Part shown: one piece after another, positions 1 to 8,501 of the stretch
Layout of the letters: each line of letters starts with the position of its first letter
Numbering within the stretch: the stretch's first letter is position 1
Source: JAFDZV01 sp966128725
GTDB lineage: Bacteria; Bacteroidota; Ignavibacteria; OLB7
Direction: 5' to 3'
Length of the DNA: 32,183 bases
Assembly: GCA_966128725.1 (NCBI GenBank)
Contig: CBHYLN010000052.1
Span: forward strand, 1-32,183
The notes under the pieces: model-generated
The model's input: the letters and a program-made list of their open reading frames with translations, nothing else
Database searches by the model: none
Told to the model about the DNA's origin: nothing
Program-made: the position numbers and the translations under genes

Positions 1-20
1 TTGGGTGGCTTTAAAACTGG

Positions 21-44
21 GGGCGCCGTTACCCCGGGGCGCCC
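21..44 (-). terminator. possible terminator hairpin near the window edge
   Basis: A 7-bp GC stem (21-27 with 38-44) closes a 10-nt loop. Read on the minus strand it is followed by CAGTTTTAAAG, a short T-rich run. It could be a second stop for the tRNA-Asn transcript or end a gene outside the window. The stem is short and the T tract weak. Confidence 0.3.
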
Positions 45-131
45 GTTCGTATTTCAGGGCCTTGATATGCGCGCTTCCGCACCATTAAAACTTTGCCCGG
101 CGCATCGCTCTTTGCGAGCAGGCTGCAAACA

Positions 132-163
132 AGAAGGCCCGTCAATTGCTTGACGGGCCTTCT
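132..163 (-). terminator. intrinsic terminator of the tRNA-Asn gene
   Basis: A perfect 14-bp inverted repeat (132-145 with 150-163) encloses a 4-nt loop, 22 nt downstream of the tRNA 3' end on the minus strand. It is followed there by TTGTTTGC, a modest T-rich tail. Position and perfect stem make it the likely end of the tRNA transcript. Confidence 0.75.
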
Positions 164-184
164 GTGCTGGCATGATGCCTGATG

Positions 185-256
185 CTCCGCGAGTAGGATT
201 CGAACCTACAACCCTCCGGTTAACAGCCGGATGCTCCACCGTTGAGCTATCGCGGA
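185..256 (-). tRNA. tRNA-Asn (anticodon GTT)
   Basis: The minus strand folds into a complete 72-nt cloverleaf: 7-bp acceptor stem (250-256 with 186-192), D arm GCTC/GAGC, a 5-bp anticodon stem with loop CTGTTAA (220-226; anticodon GTT at 222-224), a 5-nt variable loop, T arm GTAGG-TTCGAAT-CCTAC, and discriminator G at 185. The CCA end is not encoded (the next bases are CAT). The gene has its own promoter-like boxes upstream and a strong hairpin downstream, so it is probably transcribed alone. Confidence 0.96.
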
Positions 257-268
257 ATGAAAGGACTG

Positions 269-300
269 CAAATATAATGGCCGAAGGAAGCGCGCGCAAG
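269..300 (-). promoter_or_regulatory. Bacteroidota-type promoter of tRNA-Asn
   Basis: On the minus strand TATATTTG (276-269) is an exact match to the Bacteroidota -7 consensus TAnnTTTG. CTTG (300-297), one base off the -33 consensus TTTG, lies 20 nt upstream. The -7 box ends 12 nt before the tRNA 5' end, as expected for a short leader. No TTGACA/TATAAT pair is present at this spot. Confidence 0.6.
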
Positions 301-366
301 CAGGAATTTCGCATGCCGCTGTTACGGACTGTTGACGGTCCGCCGGGCGTGGGCGGTGCTGCCGGT

Positions 367-2877
367 TCAGGACAGCGCCACCCCTTCTTCCTTCCACTCG
401 CGGACAAGGCGTTCGTACTCCAGCGCAAGCTGTGCCGAGCGCTCGCGGTCGGCCGTCTCCACAACGATGTGGAACAGCGGGCGTTCCTTGTCCGGGATCA
501 GCAGCACCCAGTCGGCGCCCATGAAGATCTTCACGCCGTCCACAAGCAACCGCTCGGAGCCCTCGCTGTATTCCATTGCGCGGCGCATCACGCGCCCCTT
601 CAGTTCCCAGGGGCACTCCACCGAGCGCTCGGTAACCGCGCGGTGCGGCAGGTCGCGGTTCAGCGCGCCGATCGTGAGCCCGGTAAGCGCCACCATCTCC
701 ATGATCTTCGCGGCGGCGTACATACCGTCCACCGAGAACAGGAAGTCCGGGAAGATGAAGCCGCCGCGGGTGCCGCCCACGAAGCCGATCTCCTTGTCGC
801 TGGTGGCGTCCATCATGGCCGAGTGGTTGTTCCGCGTGTACACAACCTCCACGCCGTATTCGGCGGCGATTGTCTCCACCTCCGTTGACGCAAGGATCGG
901 CACACCGATCTTCTTCACCGTGCCGCGATGGGTTTCCAGGAACAGCTTGGTCACGATCGAAAGCAGCCGGTAGTTGTGTATCGGCTCGCCGAGCTCCGAC
1001 ACCGCGAATATCTTCTCGGCGCCGGGGTCGATCAGGAATCCGAAGTCGTATCCCAGCGACGTCACCACCTCGCCCAGCTTCTTCTTGGCGGCCTCAACCT
1101 CCTCGCGCTCGCGCGCCATGCGTGTGGGGTCCAGATAGGCGTTCAGCGAAATCACCTCCGGCCCAAGCGCGCCAAGGATGTTCGGCAGCAGCGACGACGC
1201 CACGCCGTACGAGAAATCGAACGCCACCTTGAACCGCGCGTCGCGGATGGCGCCCTCGTTCAACGATTCCAGGAATCGCGCGATGTAGCTCTCGTTGGTG
1301 CGCTCCGGGAAGTAGATGCTGCCCACCTCGTCGTATCCGGCGCGCTGATACTCCTCGCCGAAGAACAGGCGCTCGATTGTCTTGGTCTTGCCGGCGGGCA
1401 TGTCCTTGCCGTCGGCGCTGAAGAAGATGATGTCCGTTTTGCGGCGGTCGTGCGGCGACTTCCGCACGTGCACGCCCGCCACCTGCTTGCCGTTGCGGAG
1501 CTCGGCGCGGGTGATCGGGATGGGTGTGGACTGCAGGTCGTTCACCTGCACACCGGCGCTCATCAGGCCGGTGGTGATCGAGCGATGGATCATGCGCGAC
1601 ACATTGTCGGCGTCGCGGCTGATGGCCACCGCGCGGCCCTTGCCGGCGAACGCGCCCAGCGCGGCACCCAGCTTGGCGCCGAACTCCGGGTTCATCTCGA
1701 TGTTGGAAAGCCCTGTGATGCGCGCGTCGGTGAACAGCTCGCGCTGCCAGCGATCGGCCCATACAAGGCTCGACGACAGCGTTGCCCGCGACTCCACTTC
1801 CTTGTCGGGCCAGAGCTTGATGTTGGCCAGCAGTCGGGCACCGTCGCCGATGCGGCAACGGTCGGCCACGAACACATTCTCGTTGATCACCACATCGTTG
1901 CCGATCTCCACATCGGTGCAGATCACATCGTCGGTCATCTGCGTTGCCTTGCCGATGCGCGAGTGGTTCCAGATCACCGAGTTGCGGATCACCGCGCCGG
2001 TCTCGATGCGGCACCCGTCGGCAACCACGCTGTTGGCCAGCAGCGCGCCGCGCCCGATCGTCACATTGTCGCCCAGCACCACCGTTCCCTCGAACTGCAC
2101 ATCGTCGGCGATGAACGTTCCCTCGCCCAGGTACACGTTGCCGCGTCGCTTGCCGGGAAGGTCCAGCTTCACCGTGCCGCGCAGCGCGTCCAGGTGGGCG
2201 GTCTGATACTCCGTAAGGTTGCCGATATCGCGCCAATACCCCTCGGCGATGTATCCGTACAGGCCAAGTTCATCGCGCAGCATCTGCGGGAACAGGTCCT
2301 TGGCGAAATCGTACTCGCGCTTGTAGGGGATCAGGTTCAGCACCTCCGGCTCCAGAATGTAGATGCCGGTGTTGATCGTGTCGGAGAACACCTCGCCCCA
2401 CTGCGGCTTTTCCAGGAATCGGGTGATCTTCCCGTCGTCGTTGGTCATCACCACGCCGAACGCCAGCGGATCGGGCACGCGGGTAAGCACCACCGTTGCC
2501 TTGGCGCCCTTCTCCTCGTGGAAGGCGATGGCGCGCGCCAAATTGAAATCGGTGAGCACGTCGCCCGAGATGATGATGAAGCGCTCGTCGAGGAACTCGT
2601 AGGCATTGCGCACCGATCCGGCCGTGCCGAAGTCGGCCTCCGACTGCACGTAGTGCATCTCGATGCCGAACGCCGAGCCGTTGCCGAAGTAACTGGTGAT
2701 CACTTCCGGCTGATAATACAGCAGCGACAACACCTCGCGGATGCCCAGTTTGGTAAGCAGCGTCACGATGTGGCTCATCATCGGACGATTCACCATCGGA
2801 GCCATCGGTTTGGGAACGTTGCAGGTAAGTGGGCGAAGTCGCGTGCCGAAGCCGCCGGCCATGATAACCGCTTTCAT
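367..2877 (-). CDS. fused sugar-1-phosphate guanylyl/nucleotidyltransferase - phosphohexomutase-like protein
   Basis: The product is 836 aa. Residues 1-235 are a nucleotidyltransferase domain with the signature GGFGTRLRPLT (8-18) and the acidic GD at 105-106. It should make an NDP-sugar (probably GDP-mannose or a relative) from a sugar 1-phosphate in the cytosol. Residues 245-375 form a left-handed beta-helix of hexapeptide repeats. Residues 395-836 match the alpha-D-phosphohexomutase fold, but its motifs are degenerate. The phosphoserine loop TASHNP reads RKSPHDR, with Ser474 kept. The metal loop DxDxDR reads DPGAEK (617-622). The GEMSGH-type sugar loop reads GGTRGG. The nucleotidyltransferase is probably active, the mutase half perhaps not. 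Start chosen at MKAVIMAGG because the domain begins there; an upstream extension in frame is not protein-like. No clear Shine-Dalgarno. Sugar specificity cannot be told from sequence. Confidence 0.9.
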   Translation of the reverse strand: MKAVIMAGGFGTRLRPLTCNVPKPMAPMVNRPMMSHIVTLLTKLGIREVLSLLYYQPEVITSYFGNGSAFGIEMHYVQSEADFGTAGSVRNAYEFLDERFIIISGDVLTDFNLARAIAFHEEKGAKATVVLTRVPDPLAFGVVMTNDDGKITRFLEKPQWGEVFSDTINTGIYILEPEVLNLIPYKREYDFAKDLFPQMLRDELGLYGYIAEGYWRDIGNLTEYQTAHLDALRGTVKLDLPGKRRGNVYLGEGTFIADDVQFEGTVVLGDNVTIGRGALLANSVVADGCRIETGAVIRNSVIWNHSRIGKATQMTDDVICTDVEIGNDVVINENVFVADRCRIGDGARLLANIKLWPDKEVESRATLSSSLVWADRWQRELFTDARITGLSNIEMNPEFGAKLGAALGAFAGKGRAVAISRDADNVSRMIHRSITTGLMSAGVQVNDLQSTPIPITRAELRNGKQVAGVHVRKSPHDRRKTDIIFFSADGKDMPAGKTKTIERLFFGEEYQRAGYDEVGSIYFPERTNESYIARFLESLNEGAIRDARFKVAFDFSYGVASSLLPNILGALGPEVISLNAYLDPTRMAREREEVEAAKKKLGEVVTSLGYDFGFLIDPGAEKIFAVSELGEPIHNYRLLSIVTKLFLETHRGTVKKIGVPILASTEVETIAAEYGVEVVYTRNNHSAMMDATSDKEIGFVGGTRGGFIFPDFLFSVDGMYAAAKIMEMVALTGLTIGALNRDLPHRAVTERSVECPWELKGRVMRRAMEYSEGSERLLVDGVKIFMGADWVLLIPDKERPLFHIVVETADRERSAQLALEYERLVREWKEEGVALS

Positions 2878-3059
2878 AGGGAAGGACCGAAACGTGAAAG
2901 GTGCTCCGTGACGACATACGCGGCGCAGGTGGGCGCACGCAAGGGAGCGGCAGGAAGTTAACGAAAAGTGCGAACCATGGGTGCGGTGCGATCGGTGGAA
3001 ATGTTTGTGTTGAAGTCGCCGGCGTCGATTACGGTTGGCCAGGCCTGGGCCACGCAACA

Positions 3060-3103
3060 AAACGCCCCGGCGCGGCCGTTTGTTACGGCCTGCCGGGGCG
3101 TTT
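3060..3103 (-). terminator. intrinsic terminator after the SBBP/T9SS protein gene
   Basis: A 12-bp perfect stem (3060-3071 with 3092-3103) contains a nested stem GGCCGT/ACGGCC (3074-3079 with 3085-3090). On the minus strand it is followed by TTTTGTTG, 38 nt past the stop codon of the propeller gene. The plus-strand side also has CAGTTTT, but no plus-strand gene ends here. It insulates the downstream nucleotidyltransferase gene. Confidence 0.85.
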
Positions 3104-3141
3104 CAGTTTTGGCGCTCAGTGACGCGGGTTGCCCGGTATGC

Positions 3142-6100
3142 CTACCGCACCACGCTTACACGGATGGTTGCGCGGTTGTTGCCGGATTCCAGGCGTGCCA
3201 GATACACACCGCTTGGAAGCGTGCGTGCCTCCAGCGGTACACGATGCTCGCCGGCTTCCATCGGGCCTTCGGCCAACACCATCAGCTCGGTGCCGCGAAT
3301 GTCGGTAAGCACAAGTCGCGTGCGCGCTGCCTGTGGAAGCGTGAACGTGATCAGCCCGTTGCCGGACATCGGCGAGGGCACGGCGCGCAATCCATACCGT
3401 GCGGCCAGGTCAACGCCGCGCTCGTCCACGCTGCCGGGTTCGTCGGACACCGTCAGCAATGCCGAATCGGTGGGCGTGCTCCCGCAGTCGTTGGTGAACA
3501 CCGCGCGGTAATGCCGTCCGTTCTGCGAGAGCTGCAGATTGGTGAGCGTAAGCGTGGTGCCCGTGGCATTGGGGATTGGCAGCCACGTGCCCGCGGAGTC
3601 AACTTCCCAATGCACCGTGGGTTCGGGTGTTCCGCCGCCCTGCGCGGTAAACGTAACGCTGCCGTTGCTCAGCGAGCGTGCGTCCACCGGGCTCTTGATA
3701 ACCGTCGGGCGCGTGTTGATCGTGAAGTTCTGATCGCTGGAGTCGTACGTGGCCACCACCACCAGTTCCACCTTGATCCGGAACTGAGTGCCCGAGAGCG
3801 TTGGGGGGATGTTCCACACGTAGAAGCCCGATGAGATGTTCCCGGCAAGCGGCTGGTAGGAGAAGCCGCCGTCGGAGGAGATACGCAGGTTCACAGGCGC
3901 GGTGTTGGCAACCGTGCTCCAGCGGATGGTGTCGGTTTCGCCCGCGCAGAAAACTTCGCCGCCGTTTGGCGTAAGCACCTGCACCGATGGCACGGTAAGC
4001 CGTGCCGAGTCGCTGTAGGCTACGCGGCAGTCGTTCAGGAACACCGCCCGGTACAGTTTGCCGTTGCTGGCCGGGGTAACGTTCGGCAGGCGCAGCGTGG
4101 TTGAGGTTTCGCCGGGGAGGTCCTTCCAGACATTGATATCCTTCCACTGCCACTGTACCGAGGGCGCCGGCGAGCCGGTGGCCGCGGCCACGAACACGGC
4201 GGTTGCTCCAGGCGGGATCGTTACCGAGGCGGGCTGCGCGCTCACCTTGGGCGGTGTGTTCACCGTGAACGCCACGCTGAGATCGGCCTCCGAAGCCGCT
4301 GCCGAGGAAACCTTCACGCGATATTTCGTGCCGGGCGCGATGCCCACGGGAATGAACCACGTATAGCGGTTGCCCTTCACCGAGAACGCAACGGGCGTGA
4401 AGGTCTGGCCGCTGTCGGCAGAAAAGTAGATGTCGTATGCGTCGGTGGATGCCCCGGTCCATGTGATATCCAGGCCATCGCCGGCGCAGTACGCCGCTGT
4501 TACCACCGGCGAGCTTACCGTAAGCACACCAAGCTTTGTGGCGTACGAGCCGCCCACCGCCGTTGGGCGATACCCGGCCGGCGTGGTGGGGAAGTTCGAC
4601 GAGAACGTTGTGCCCGTGAAGTACAGATAGCCGTCCGTTCCCAGAGCAACCGCGGCGGCGCTGTCGGCGGCTGTTCCGCCGTAGTAGCTGCAGTAGATAA
4701 GCCGGTCGCCGTTGGCGGAAATGGTTGCCAGCGCGGCATCGTATGTGCTGCCTTTGCGCTTCGGCTGGATTGCGTTGTTGGTTGTCGGGAAGTTGTCGGC
4801 CAGCGTTACCCCGGCAAGCCACAGATTGCCTTGATCGTCGAGCACGGCATCGTTTGCCCAATCCTCGTTGTTGCCGCCGATGTATGTGCCGAACAGCAGG
4901 GTGCCGCCGTCGGCGGAGAGCTTGGCCGCGAACATGTCGCGGTTGCCGCCGTTGTACACACTATCGATGGCGTTGGCCGAATGCGGGAAGTCCGTCGATA
5001 CCGTGAAGCCCGCCAAATACATGTTTCCGGTTGCATCCACCGCAACGGCGTTGGCATTGTCCTCGCCGGAGCCACCCAGATACGAGCTGTACAGAAGCGT
5101 GGACAGCGACGCCGTGAACTTGGCCACGAACGCGTCGTAAATGCCGCTGTTGTAGGTGGAATCGTACGCGCGCGCGACGCCGCGTACCGGGAATGCGGTT
5201 GAGCTGGTGATACCGCAGATGTACACGTTGCCCTGAAGGTCGAACGTGATGCATCGCGATTCGTCATAGCGGTCGCCGCCCAGCAGCGTTGACCCAACAA
5301 GCGTATTGCCGCCCGTGGTAAACCGGGTAATAAACGCTTCGCCCGTCGCGTTGCCCGCATTCAGTACCGGGTTGCTCTGGTATGCGTTGAGCACCGGGAA
5401 ATTCTTGGATGACGTATAGCCGGTGACGTAGGCCTGGCCGCCACGCACGGCAATTCCGTTGACGAAGTCAAACCCGTCGTCGCTGCCGTCGCCGCCGAGA
5501 TACGTTGAGAACACAAGCTGCGCGGCCGCCCCGGGCTGTTGTGGGTCGAGCTTTGCCACGAAGCCATCCTGCCTGCCGCCAAAGGTGTTGTCGTACGCGA
5601 CCTTGGTTGGGAAGTCGGCCGAAAACGTATAGCCGGCAACGTAAATGTTCCCGAGGTCATCCACCGTTATCGTGGTGGCGATGTCGTCCACAGTGCCGCC
5701 CAGGTAGGTGGAGTACACCAGCGAGCCGCCGTCGCGCGATAACACGGTGACATAGGCGTCGAGCGTTGCGCCGGAACGGGTTGTCTGGTATGCGCCGGTG
5801 GAAACCGGGAAGTTGGCCGAGCCGGTAAAGCCCGTGAGATATACCTTGCCGTCGGCGCCAACAGCGATGTCGGTGCCGCGACTGTACCCGTCGGCCACGA
5901 TGAACGTGCTGAACAACACGGGATCGATCACCAGCGGCTGCGAGCGGTTGTACGCGCCAAGCGCGAAGCTCACCGTGCCGTTGCCGCGCACCCGGAAGGA
6001 GCATGGGATCTGCTGCTTCCGGCCGTTACGCATCTGGTAGGCGAACAGGCCCTGCTGCTTGATGGCGCCAACCGAGGTGCCGATCTCCAGTTCGCCCCGG

Positions 6101-6705
6101 GCATTTACCGAGGTTCGGGTGGCGCCGTCGAACGCGATCGCGATTGCCGAGGCGTCGGCGCCGGGCGCCAACACCAGATCGTACCGGGGCATGCCGTTGT
6201 CGGTATACATCACCGCCGAGACACCCTCGTACACGTCGTTGATCACCGCGCGTTCGTAGCTCGGCACCTGTGCCGCCCATCGGCGTTGATCGTTGCCAAG
6301 CAGGTAGGATGTACGGCCGGGAAGTTCGTTGCTTCCCACCGCGTTGGCGTTGGCGTTGGCGCTGGCCCCCACAAAACGCATTCGAACGACATGGCCCTTG
6401 CTGGAGATGCGCGGAACGGTGCTGCCGCCTAGAGCGATCGACGTCTCGGTGTCGGTGTGGACATCGTACACAATCGAGTTCCGCTCAACCCACATGTTCA
6501 GGCCCTTCCAACGGGCAAGGAAGCGAACACGGTCATCCCACTGGCCACGGTTCGCCACGAACGTAGCGCTGGGTGGCCCTGCGACTGCGCTGCTGGCCAC
6601 GCTGCCGTGGGGTGCATCGGGTGTTGCGGCTGGCTGCGCGCGAAGTAGTGGCGCGCCAAGCAGAAGGGTGGCAATCGCCAGGTGAAGCCAGTAACGGTGT
6701 TGCAT
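3142..6705 (-). CDS. secreted SBBP beta-propeller protein with Ig-like domains and T9SS type A-like tail
   Basis: The product is 1187 aa. A signal peptide (about residues 1-23, ending LLRAQ) is followed by the N-terminal domain typical of SBBP proteins (FVANRGQWD, then WVERNSIVYDV). Seven beta-propeller repeats then cover about 290-730, each with a Y/W-x-x-G-x-T....FP core (GFTGSANFP, GYTFSADFP, GYTSSKNFP, GITSSTAFP, GFTVSTDFP, GVTLADNFP, GTTFSSNFP), enough for one closed seven-bladed propeller. About 735-1090 holds two Ig-like domains alternating with two TPNGGE/ITW-type modules, each Ig containing the paralogous phrase LYRAVF or HYRAVF-NDC. The C terminus (VPSPMSGN...LPSGVYLARL) matches a T9SS type A sorting domain. 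The protein is therefore expected on the cell surface or released; the ligand is unknown. Start MQHRYW is preferred because the signal peptide begins there. Divergent from the beta-lactamase-fold gene across a 224-bp gap in which I see no clear promoter. Confidence 0.88.
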   Translation of the reverse strand: MQHRYWLHLAIATLLLGAPLLRAQPAATPDAPHGSVASSAVAGPPSATFVANRGQWDDRVRFLARWKGLNMWVERNSIVYDVHTDTETSIALGGSTVPRISSKGHVVRMRFVGASANANANAVGSNELPGRTSYLLGNDQRRWAAQVPSYERAVINDVYEGVSAVMYTDNGMPRYDLVLAPGADASAIAIAFDGATRTSVNARGELEIGTSVGAIKQQGLFAYQMRNGRKQQIPCSFRVRGNGTVSFALGAYNRSQPLVIDPVLFSTFIVADGYSRGTDIAVGADGKVYLTGFTGSANFPVSTGAYQTTRSGATLDAYVTVLSRDGGSLVYSTYLGGTVDDIATTITVDDLGNIYVAGYTFSADFPTKVAYDNTFGGRQDGFVAKLDPQQPGAAAQLVFSTYLGGDGSDDGFDFVNGIAVRGGQAYVTGYTSSKNFPVLNAYQSNPVLNAGNATGEAFITRFTTGGNTLVGSTLLGGDRYDESRCITFDLQGNVYICGITSSTAFPVRGVARAYDSTYNSGIYDAFVAKFTASLSTLLYSSYLGGSGEDNANAVAVDATGNMYLAGFTVSTDFPHSANAIDSVYNGGNRDMFAAKLSADGGTLLFGTYIGGNNEDWANDAVLDDQGNLWLAGVTLADNFPTTNNAIQPKRKGSTYDAALATISANGDRLIYCSYYGGTAADSAAAVALGTDGYLYFTGTTFSSNFPTTPAGYRPTAVGGSYATKLGVLTVSSPVVTAAYCAGDGLDITWTGASTDAYDIYFSADSGQTFTPVAFSVKGNRYTWFIPVGIAPGTKYRVKVSSAAASEADLSVAFTVNTPPKVSAQPASVTIPPGATAVFVAAATGSPAPSVQWQWKDINVWKDLPGETSTTLRLPNVTPASNGKLYRAVFLNDCRVAYSDSARLTVPSVQVLTPNGGEVFCAGETDTIRWSTVANTAPVNLRISSDGGFSYQPLAGNISSGFYVWNIPPTLSGTQFRIKVELVVVATYDSSDQNFTINTRPTVIKSPVDARSLSNGSVTFTAQGGGTPEPTVHWEVDSAGTWLPIPNATGTTLTLTNLQLSQNGRHYRAVFTNDCGSTPTDSALLTVSDEPGSVDERGVDLAARYGLRAVPSPMSGNGLITFTLPQAARTRLVLTDIRGTELMVLAEGPMEAGEHRVPLEARTLPSGVYLARLESGNNRATIRVSVVR
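6341..6364. repeat. 6-bp tandem repeat inside the propeller gene
   Basis: GCGTTG is repeated three times, followed by one GCGCTG variant. On the coding (minus) strand it encodes an Ala-Asn run near residue 115 of the SBBP protein. The unit is a multiple of three, so copy change would alter length without a frameshift. Confidence 0.8.
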
Positions 6706-6929
6706 AACTGTACGGGGTTGCCTTGATGATGAACCACGCCGGGCAGGCTGCGTGTGTTCGCTTGAAACCGTGAAGGGTCCTATCCGTAGCTGTGGCCGCG
6801 CCGGATAGCGGTTCACGCCCGGATTCGTAACATACGAGCGGTACCAATCCGGTGCCAGACATTTCCGCGCGGTTGGGATGGGCCGCAAGCCCCCATTCCA
6901 TCATCGCCAACGTTCCACTTCAGCATTGC

Positions 6930-8237
6930 ATGAACATGTGCCCGCCTGTCAGACGCACGTTCCCATTATTGGCCGCATGCGCGGCGCTCGTGCTGAGCCT
7001 TGCAGGCCGGCTTGCGGCGCAGCCGTCGGCGGAGTTGATCCGGCGCGTCGAGGATGTGCGGCGGGTGATCAACGGCACGGCAAAGGCCGACACGGTGTTC
7101 ACCTCCGCGTTCCTGGCACAGGTTCCGTTGGCGCAGTTGGCCGCTGTCACTGCCCGGATCGTGGGCCAGGCCGGCGAGTGCCGCACGCTTGCGGTTCGGC
7201 AGGCCCGGGGCAGGTACGCGGCCGATCTGGCAGGGCAGTTTGCCCGGGGGTATAACGGCACGTTGAAGATCGCGATCGAGGAAACGCCGCCGTATCGGGT
7301 GGCGGGATTGCTGGTAACGGCGCTGGAACCGGCCGGCGCCAGCCCGGATAATCTCGATTCGTTGGTCCGGATGCTGAAGGCGCTGCCCGGCGCTTCCAAC
7401 TTCCTGTTGGTGCGATTGCCCGCGATGACGCCGGTCGCCGGACTCGACGCGGATACCGTTCTGGCCCTGGGTTCGGCCTTCAAACTGTATATCCTGGGTG
7501 AACTTGCCGCTCGTGTCGCCGATGGGCGTGCATCGTGGGAACAGGCTATCCCGTACGACAGCTCGTTGGGCGCCGAGGGCAGCGCATTGCAGCACTGGCC
7601 AAACGGCGCGCCGCTTACACTGCACTCGGTGGCCACGTTGATGATATCCCGCAGCGACAATACCTGTACCGATCTGCTGCTCCGGTGGCTGGGCCGTGAA
7701 TCGGTGGAATCACGTTTGCGATCGATGGGCAATACGGTGATTGAAGGGAATGTGCCGTTTCTGGCCACAAATGAAGCTTTCAGGCTGAAGAGCTCGCTGG
7801 CCACGCCGCTTCGCATCGCCTATGTGGCCGGCGACACCGCCCGGCGCAGGGCCCTTCTGGGCTCGTTGGATACCGTTGTGGCGGGTGAGGGGCTGCGTTC
7901 GGCGCCGATGGCGATCGAGTCGATCGAGTGGTTTGCGTCGGCGCGCCAGATGTGCGCGGCGATGGAATCGCTCCGGCTTGCAATCGCCCGTGATTCGGTT
8001 ATTGGCGGGATTTTGGCCGTAAATCCAGGATTACACGTCAGCCGGGAGCGCTGGGACTTCGTGGGATATAAGGGAGGGTCGGAGCCCGGGGTGCTGAACA
8101 TGACCTATCTGCTGAGGGCTCGCGGGGGGCAATGGTATGCGATGTCGGCCGGTTGGAACAATCCGGTGGCGGCGCTGGACGAGGATCGATTCTTCGCGAT
8201 CCTCCAGCGGATCCTTGATACAGGCCCCTGGGAATAG
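6930..8237 (+). CDS. secreted serine hydrolase of the class A beta-lactamase fold
   Basis: The product is 435 aa with a signal peptide (residues 1 to about 28, ending RLAAQ). The active-site motifs of the penicillin-interactive superfamily are in order and spaced as in class A enzymes: SAFK with Ser182 and Lys185 (SxxK), SDN at 242-244, and KGGS at 381-384 in place of KTG. A 130-aa N-terminal domain before the catalytic region is not found in classical TEM-like enzymes. I cannot see a clear ExxxN omega-loop; TNEAF near residue 280 is the only candidate. The enzyme may therefore be a peptidase/esterase-like relative rather than a resistance enzyme. The start at 6930 puts the hydrophobic leader at the N terminus; an ATG two codons later is an alternative. 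Divergent from the propeller gene. Confidence 0.85.
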   Translation: MNMCPPVRRTFPLLAACAALVLSLAGRLAAQPSAELIRRVEDVRRVINGTAKADTVFTSAFLAQVPLAQLAAVTARIVGQAGECRTLAVRQARGRYAADLAGQFARGYNGTLKIAIEETPPYRVAGLLVTALEPAGASPDNLDSLVRMLKALPGASNFLLVRLPAMTPVAGLDADTVLALGSAFKLYILGELAARVADGRASWEQAIPYDSSLGAEGSALQHWPNGAPLTLHSVATLMISRSDNTCTDLLLRWLGRESVESRLRSMGNTVIEGNVPFLATNEAFRLKSSLATPLRIAYVAGDTARRRALLGSLDTVVAGEGLRSAPMAIESIEWFASARQMCAAMESLRLAIARDSVIGGILAVNPGLHVSRERWDFVGYKGGSEPGVLNMTYLLRARGGQWYAMSAGWNNPVAALDEDRFFAILQRILDTGPWE

Positions 8238-8366
8238 CGATTTGGGGCTGTGTTTGGGTGCTCTACAATGAGATAGCGCCTAAGAAACAGGGCGTTTATA
8301 AGAAAAAGTCTCGACGTTCGCAACAAAAATTCAGGTTAGCCATTGCGAACCCCTCCCTTGATTTTG

Positions 8367-8495
8367 TAATTTTACGCCGCAGAAATACCCAGACTCTGCG
8401 GTGACCTCTCCGGACAGGCGTTCCACTTGATGTATACGACCGCGCTCCCTCCTGGGCAGAATGCCTGCCTCGGCTGAACAACACGAGCCCGTTTT
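8367..8495 (+). other. structured leader or small RNA candidate upstream of queA
   Basis: This lies in the 264-nt gap before queA. TAATTTTA (8367-8374) resembles a -7 box. The following about 100 nt can fold into a long interrupted rod: GCCG-c-AG (8376-8382) with CTCGGC (8469-8474), CCCAG (8388-8392) with CTGGG (8452-8456), and GCGGT (8398-8402) with ACCGC (8439-8443), separated by internal loops. A weak GGCT...AGCC stem followed by CGTTTTCC comes just after. It could be a regulatory 5' UTR or a short ncRNA. It does not resemble a preQ1 riboswitch class that I can recognise. Confidence 0.3.
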
Positions 8496-8501
8496 CCTTC
8501 C

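Noticed and set aside
928..2961. 677-codon open frame on the plus strand across the nucleotidyltransferase gene
   Set aside because: It is antisense to a gene with clear catalytic motifs. High GC at third positions removes stops from this frame; the product is His/Val/Arg-rich with no recognisable motif.
8238..8501. preQ1 riboswitch before queA
   Set aside because: I looked for the short preQ1-I hairpin with A-rich tail overlapping the ribosome-binding site and did not find it; the structure present is a long rod instead.
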